A stretch of 64,000 bases of DNA from Victivallales bacterium. Its GTDB lineage: Bacteria; Verrucomicrobiota; Lentisphaeria; Victivallales; JAUVCU01. The notes beneath the pieces are model-generated. The model was not told the origin of the DNA and did no database searches. It saw only the letters and a list, made by a program, of their open reading frames with translations. The DNA lies in the NCBI GenBank assembly GCA_029934175.1, contig JAOZMT010000001.1:1-64000 (forward strand). Reading direction: 5' to 3'. The position numbers and the translations under genes were made by a program. Shown here piece by piece: positions 60,463-64,000 of this stretch. How positions within the stretch are numbered: position 1 is the first letter of the stretch; every line of letters starts with the position of its first letter.

Positions 60463-61616
60463 TACTCCAAAAACATAATTTTATCGTTCAATTTATTGAT
60501 TGGAATTTTTCCTATTATACTGGACCTTTCCTTTCTCACTAACTCAAAATCTTTGATATAATTTTCATAGCCCTTTGGAATTCTTATCAAAATCTTTGCA
60601 ACTTTCTTAGGTTTTTCTTGAACCTTTTGTTGTGTAGGCAATATATTATTACTCTCTTCTCTTTTAATCAATTCCCCTTCCTTATCAAATAACTCATATT
60701 TGTAAAGAGTATCTTTTTCAAAATATACCTTAACTTTTTTAACATTATCTTTTAAAGATTCTAACAACATATTAATTTTCTTTTCCTTTTCATTACTAAT
60801 GCTGCAAACTTTTATCTCTTTATCTTGTATCTTTAAATAGGTTTCAACTATTGGTTTTTCCCTTTTATCTTTTTCAATTTGATATATAGTAATTCCATCA
60901 GGACAACTAACTGATATACTATTATTTTCTCCAAAGATTACGTCATATTTTATTATTTTATTTCCTTTCAAAACAAGCTTCAATTCCTTCATATTCTTAA
61001 TCCAATCATATCTTTTTTTAAGTATTTCATAAGCTTTTTGTGCCTTAAAAGAATAGCTTGGAATTGGTTTACCATCTTCAAATGCTTTAATAACTACATC
61101 TTCTTTTTTCTCAATGTCTTCAATTACTTTCTGTATTATCAAACCGCTAATAAATGTCACTCTATATTTGATTATTTTCCCATTGGAAAGCCAAACTTTT
61201 AAATGTTTAACTTTGTTGGATTTTTCTAAATTGAATAATAAATCGTTAATTTTTTCAATCTCTGTTCCAATTGGCCAAATTTTGAATTCCACGCCAGTGA
61301 AGGTTACCATGTGCGCTTCAATAACTGGTAAATTAACAAAATCATTTTTTACTCCAATCTCAAGCTCTTTTCCATCTTTGTATCTGATTTTATAATAATA
61401 AACATAATAATCATCACCTTTGGTAGGTTTTTTTGCATAGAGTTTTGCTGATTCAGAGTCTTTTCTTTCTAATTGTGCTTTTAAAAAAGGACATATATTT
61501 TTTAATATAGCTCTACTTATATAAGAACAAGTGGTAGCATCAATCAACATATTTTCTTCTTTGCAAAAAATTTTTATTTTTTGTTTTATTTCTGGTTTTA
61601 TTTCTGTTGTAGCCAT
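60459..61616 (-). CDS. Hypothetical protein with three internal repeats
   Basis: A 385-residue protein with GGGAGG upstream. A repeated unit is visible: HLKVWLSNGKIIKYRVTF, ELKLVLKGNKIIKYDVIFG and KVKVYFEKDTLYKYELF, each preceded by a helix such as KINDLLFNLEK or KINMLLESLKD. A basic linker (QKVQEKPKKVAK) separates a C-terminal beta segment. No family recognised. The repeat suggests an elongated binding protein. Confidence 0.55.
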   Translation of the reverse strand: MATTEIKPEIKQKIKIFCKEENMLIDATTCSYISRAILKNICPFLKAQLERKDSESAKLYAKKPTKGDDYYVYYYKIRYKDGKELEIGVKNDFVNLPVIEAHMVTFTGVEFKIWPIGTEIEKINDLLFNLEKSNKVKHLKVWLSNGKIIKYRVTFISGLIIQKVIEDIEKKEDVVIKAFEDGKPIPSYSFKAQKAYEILKKRYDWIKNMKELKLVLKGNKIIKYDVIFGENNSISVSCPDGITIYQIEKDKREKPIVETYLKIQDKEIKVCSISNEKEKKINMLLESLKDNVKKVKVYFEKDTLYKYELFDKEGELIKREESNNILPTQQKVQEKPKKVAKILIRIPKGYENYIKDFELVRKERSSIIGKIPINKLNDKIMFLEY

Positions 61617-61617
61617 T

Positions 61618-61851
61618 TTAGCCTCCCTTTAAAATAATTTGCCTAAACCAACGGTGTAAACAACAACAAATTCCCTTTTCCGCATAGATTTTTAATCCAA
61701 TGATTTTTTTGTCTTCTGTATCTCCTCTTGTATAAAGCATCTCATCTAATTCTTTATCTAATTCTGCTAATTCTTTCCAATGTTGATGCTTCATTTTTTC
61801 ATAAAGTGCTTGCCTTTGCTGTTGCCCTAACTTATTTAAAATTTCCTTCAT
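61618..61851 (-). CDS. Hypothetical protein, possibly leaderless
   Basis: A 77-residue protein, helical and charged, with an ICCCLHRWF end. Promoter P2 ends only 6 nt before the ATG and no Shine-Dalgarno is present, so the mRNA may start at the start codon. A shorter start at MKHQHW is the alternative. Confidence 0.5.
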   Translation of the reverse strand: MKEILNKLGQQQRQALYEKMKHQHWKELAELDKELDEMLYTRGDTEDKKIIGLKIYAEKGICCCLHRWFRQIILKGG

Positions 61852-61857
61852 ATCTTT

Positions 61858-61886
61858 TTAATAATCATTTTGAATATAAAAGTCAA
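61858..61886 (-). promoter_or_regulatory. Early promoter P2
   Basis: TTGACT (61886-61881), 17-bp spacer ending AATGAT, TATTAA (61863-61858). Distance from the -10 to the ATG is 6 nt, against 18-36 nt for the other copies. Confidence 0.8.
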
Positions 61887-61894
61887 TCCTTTTT

Positions 61895-62281
61895 TTAAAA
61901 AAATTGATTCAAATAATCAACTATTGCCTTTTCAGTTTTCGGCATCCTTTTCAATTTAGGTCTTACTAACTTTGTTTTTTTCTTAGAACTTTCCAAGGCA
62001 GTCCTTAATTTTGCAAAACTGTCCATAATCGTTTCATTTTCCATCCAACCCAATTCCTTCCATGCTTGCCTTAAATTTTCTGCCGCTTCTGGATACCTTT
62101 TCCAATAAAAATTGGATACAAGCCCTAAAGGTTTACATTTAATATAAATAGCATTAATAACCTCACTTTCACTAAATCCTTCTTTTTGCCATTCTTCTTT
62201 GATTTTTAATAGATGTTTTTTCATTTGTTCTTTAGACATATAGGCTTTCAAGCCAATTGGCCTACCTTTTAATGTTTTCAT
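61895..62281 (-). CDS. Hypothetical basic protein
   Basis: A 128-residue, Lys/Arg-rich helical protein with GGAGG upstream. The layout (EGFSESEVINAIYIKCKPLG, then EAAENLRQAWKELGW) suggests a DNA-binding helical domain but no family is recognised. Confidence 0.55.
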   Translation of the reverse strand: MKTLKGRPIGLKAYMSKEQMKKHLLKIKEEWQKEGFSESEVINAIYIKCKPLGLVSNFYWKRYPEAAENLRQAWKELGWMENETIMDSFAKLRTALESSKKKTKLVRPKLKRMPKTEKAIVDYLNQFF

Positions 62282-62582
62282 CTTTCACCTCCCCAATGCC
62301 TACAAGGCTAAATTCATTGATTTTTATTTTTATGTTTTTATTTGCTTGATTAATTTTTTCAAAGATTTTTCTTATTAAATCAGTGACATTCCAAAAAACT
62401 ATGTCTTCTGTAAATTCTTTATCTTTATTACCAATATCTACTTGGATATTGTCAAAGTAAATATAAGCTTTGCAATATATTGAACCTTGATACTTTTTCC
62501 CTTTATTAGTTTTATTATCTTCTTTTTTATAATGTTCAAAAAACTCTAACCAGTGATCAACATAATCTTTTTTATTTTGCAT
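62262..62582 (-). CDS. Hypothetical protein
   Basis: A 106-residue protein starting MQNKKDYVDHW at 62582 with GGGAGG upstream. Beta-type centre (IYCKAYIYFDNIQVDIGNK) and a Lys-rich C-terminus. It overlaps the next gene by 20 nt. No family. Confidence 0.5.
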   Translation of the reverse strand: MQNKKDYVDHWLEFFEHYKKEDNKTNKGKKYQGSIYCKAYIYFDNIQVDIGNKDKEFTEDIVFWNVTDLIRKIFEKINQANKNIKIKINEFSLVGIGEVKDENIKR

Positions 62583-62583
62583 T

Positions 62584-62805
62584 TTAAACCTCCCTTCTAA
62601 TGCCTTTTCCTTCTTTACTATCTTTATCCAAAATAGCGTCAATTTCTTTACACACTTGAGTTAACGCAGAATTGATTTTTAACCAATTGTCATCTTCTAC
62701 TAACAATTCTTTTTCCTTTCCACTACGGGAAATTATTAAACTACAATCGGTGCAGCCTATTTGTCCTATTTTTATCTCATAATTATGTATTTTAAATAAA
62801 AGCAT
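62584..62805 (-). CDS. Hypothetical small protein
   Basis: A 73-residue protein with AAAGGAGG upstream. A beta N-terminus with GCTDCSLII is followed by a helix (NSALTQVCKEIDAIL). No family. Confidence 0.5.
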   Translation of the reverse strand: MLLFKIHNYEIKIGQIGCTDCSLIISRSGKEKELLVEDDNWLKINSALTQVCKEIDAILDKDSKEGKGIRREV

Positions 62806-62806
62806 T

Positions 62807-62953
62807 TTAAACCTCCTTTAAATCTATTAAATAGCCTAATATAAGGAAAAGCCACATAAGTGCAAACATTCTTAAATCGTGGTAGATTAAGTAACCTATT
62901 GCACTGCCTATACATAAAATATCTGGCAATAACCTAATAAATAATTTAATCAT
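62807..62953 (-). CDS. 48-residue membrane protein
   Basis: The start at 62953 overlaps the upstream TGA (ATGA) and has AAGGAGGAAAG upstream. Two hydrophobic stretches (LLPDILCIGSAIGYLIY and MFALMWLFLILGYLI) predict a two-helix membrane protein. Confidence 0.6.
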   Translation of the reverse strand: MIKLFIRLLPDILCIGSAIGYLIYHDLRMFALMWLFLILGYLIDLKEV

Positions 62954-63120
62954 CTTTCCTCCTTGTAAATTTTTGCTTTATATAAAAAACAATAGACATA
63001 ATCCTTGCCAGTTTTAAAATCTGTTTTTGGATTTCCGCCAAAACGGCAATAGTGACACTTCAAAAAACTAACTCCCATTTCTCTTTGAAACCTATAAATA
63101 TTTTTCATTTTGAACTTCAT
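62950..63120 (-). CDS. 56-residue Cys-containing protein
   Basis: The start at 63120 has GGAGAG upstream. The product is basic and aromatic with CHYC, a possible half zinc finger. Its TGA overlaps the next ATG. Confidence 0.55.
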   Translation of the reverse strand: MKFKMKNIYRFQREMGVSFLKCHYCRFGGNPKTDFKTGKDYVYCFLYKAKIYKEER

Positions 63121-63146
63121 TTTTAACTCTCCTTTTTGCTAATTTC

Positions 63147-63371
63147 CTAATAAAGCCTTAAGATACATTCTGCATTATTTGCCCTCTCACCAATATATTC
63201 TTCTGCAACTTTTTTAGCATATTTAACTAATACATTCCCAGGAACTCCAAATGGAAGCCCGTATAAATGGGCAGGGCAATAAAAATAGATTCTATCAATC
63301 CTTAAACCCCTGACCTTTTTTGCTATTGTCTTTTCTTCTTTGTTAAATTCTATCTCTACTTTATATGCCAT
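63147..63371 (-). CDS. Hypothetical small protein
   Basis: A 74-residue protein with AAGGAGG upstream. RGLRIDRIYFYCPAHLYGLP and a helix with VLVKYAKKVAEEYIG. No family recognised. Confidence 0.5.
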   Translation of the reverse strand: MAYKVEIEFNKEEKTIAKKVRGLRIDRIYFYCPAHLYGLPFGVPGNVLVKYAKKVAEEYIGERANNAECILRLY

Positions 63372-63382
63372 TTTTTTCCTCC

Positions 63383-63613
63383 TTAAATGTAATATTTTAT
63401 TTCCTTTTTAAACTTTTTAAAGAATGGGCTATGAGATGGAGGCATGCGTTTTAATGCAAAAATTAATAGTGCCATTCTGAAAGTGATAAAATGTTCTTCA
63501 TCCGTATCTAAATTCTTTTTGGCTTCTTCAATTAATTCATTCCATTCGTTCTTTAAATCCTTAATAAACACTTTTAGTCCGTACTCTCTTTCAAATAAAT
63601 TTTTGAGTGACAT
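63383..63613 (-). CDS. Hypothetical small helical protein
   Basis: A 76-residue protein starting MSLKNLFEREYG at 63613, where AAAGGAGG is correctly spaced. Helical and charged. No family. Confidence 0.5.
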   Translation of the reverse strand: MSLKNLFEREYGLKVFIKDLKNEWNELIEEAKKNLDTDEEHFITFRMALLIFALKRMPPSHSPFFKKFKKEIKYYI

Positions 63614-63665
63614 TTTAAACCTCCTTTTTCTCATAATAAGATGCTTTAATAATTATAAACTAATC

Positions 63666-63893
63666 CTATATTATATGGACTTGATTTTTGCCATTTATTG
63701 TAAAGGCCTCATACCATATACCATTAACTTTTATTCCTAAAGTTTTTCTTTTTTCCGTCTTGACTAAATAAACCATTGCATTCTTAGATTCATAATATGT
63801 ACCATCTGGACGATAAAAATAAATGATTCCAAAAGCATCAACGGGTTTTAGAATTTCTTTGACTTTGATTCTTGGAGATATTATTTTATTCAT
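63666..63893 (-). CDS. Hypothetical small protein
   Basis: A 75-residue protein with AAAGGAGG upstream. Beta-type pattern (GIIYFYRPDGTYYESKNAMV) with alternating charges. It is the first gene downstream of promoter P3. Confidence 0.5.
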   Translation of the reverse strand: MNKIISPRIKVKEILKPVDAFGIIYFYRPDGTYYESKNAMVYLVKTEKRKTLGIKVNGIWYEAFTINGKNQVHII

Positions 63894-63914
63894 CTTAAAC
63901 CTCCTTTTTCTTTT

Positions 63915-63943
63915 CTAATAATTATTTTAAACATGAAAGTCAA
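63915..63943 (-). promoter_or_regulatory. Early promoter P3
   Basis: TTGACT (63943-63938), 17-bp spacer ending AATAAT, TATTAG (63920-63915). It overlaps the 3' end of a gene entering from the right edge. Confidence 0.8.
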
Positions 63944-63998
63944 TAGTTACCTTAAACTTTTTAACAATTTTCCAAAAGTCCTGTTTATCCTTAAAGAA
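63927..63998 (-). CDS. C-terminal fragment of a gene beyond the right edge
   Basis: An open frame enters from the window edge and ends at a TAA (63927-63929). Only 23 residues are visible (KDKQDFWKIVKKFKVTIDF near the end). The overlap with promoter P3 follows the pattern of the block. No function can be assigned. Confidence 0.45.
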   Translation of the reverse strand, partial: FFKDKQDFWKIVKKFKVTIDFHV

Positions 63999-64000
63999 AA

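Noticed and set aside
1..64000. CRISPR array, tRNA genes, insertion sequence or recoded stop codons
   Set aside because: No direct-repeat/spacer array, cloverleaf, transposase gene or in-frame stop in conserved genes was seen; all three stop codons end genes normally.

Overview
The window is part of the genome of a tailed bacteriophage, or a prophage of that type. It is A+T-rich. Genes are packed with 1-4 nt overlaps, strong AGGAGG-type ribosome binding sites and several TTG/GTG starts. It shows portal, scaffold, HK97-type capsid, tail tube, tail-chaperone frameshift, tape measure and hub genes. No sheath gene is visible, so a long-tailed siphovirus-like particle is the simplest reading. The bacterial host cannot be named. 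Sigma70-like promoters, Shine-Dalgarno sites and a lipoprotein signal fit a bacterium.

Positions 1-40899 (plus strand) form the virion block. It starts inside a portal gene, followed by a coiled-coil scaffold, small unknown genes, a DUF2341/LamG fibre-like protein (3208-6117), a two-gene 'moron' with its own sigma70 promoter (promoter at 6489, lipoprotein at 7222), decoration and major capsid proteins, connector and tail-completion genes, two paralogous tail tube proteins, gpG/gpGT-type chaperones with a predicted -1 frameshift, an 1883-residue tape measure, and a long distal-tail set. The distal set includes a 3363-residue protein that joins DUF2341/lectin modules and three beta-propellers to a C-terminal tail-hub domain, then Cys-rich tip proteins, one with a CAP-like fold. 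A DUF2341 coding cassette is repeated almost word for word at DNA level in three genes. A 42-nt stem-loop occurs twice, each time upstream of a small gene plus a DUF2341 fibre gene.

Positions 40885-64000 (minus strand) form a convergent block of about 45 genes, many of them tiny. Recognisable products are a P-loop nucleotide kinase-like protein, a Lon protease, an SNF2-type helicase, a metallophosphoesterase, Ku, a minimal ATP-dependent DNA ligase, an HTH-MoxR AAA+ ATPase paired with a VWA/HExxH protein, and a COOH-NH2 amidoligase, class II glutamine amidotransferase, SprT-like metalloprotease and ATP-grasp cluster. Eight near-identical promoters (TTGACW, exactly 17 bp, TATTWR/TATATT; seven of them have AATGAT or AATAAT directly before the -10) punctuate this block. 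Each sits just upstream of an operon, often inside the 3' end of the preceding gene.

The most notable biology is the phage NHEJ pair (Ku plus ligase), the peptide-ligation cluster, the MoxR/VWA-metalloprotease pair, the new promoter family, and the modular DUF2341 fibre system with 14-residue repeats. Terminase, DNA polymerase and lysis genes are not in this window.
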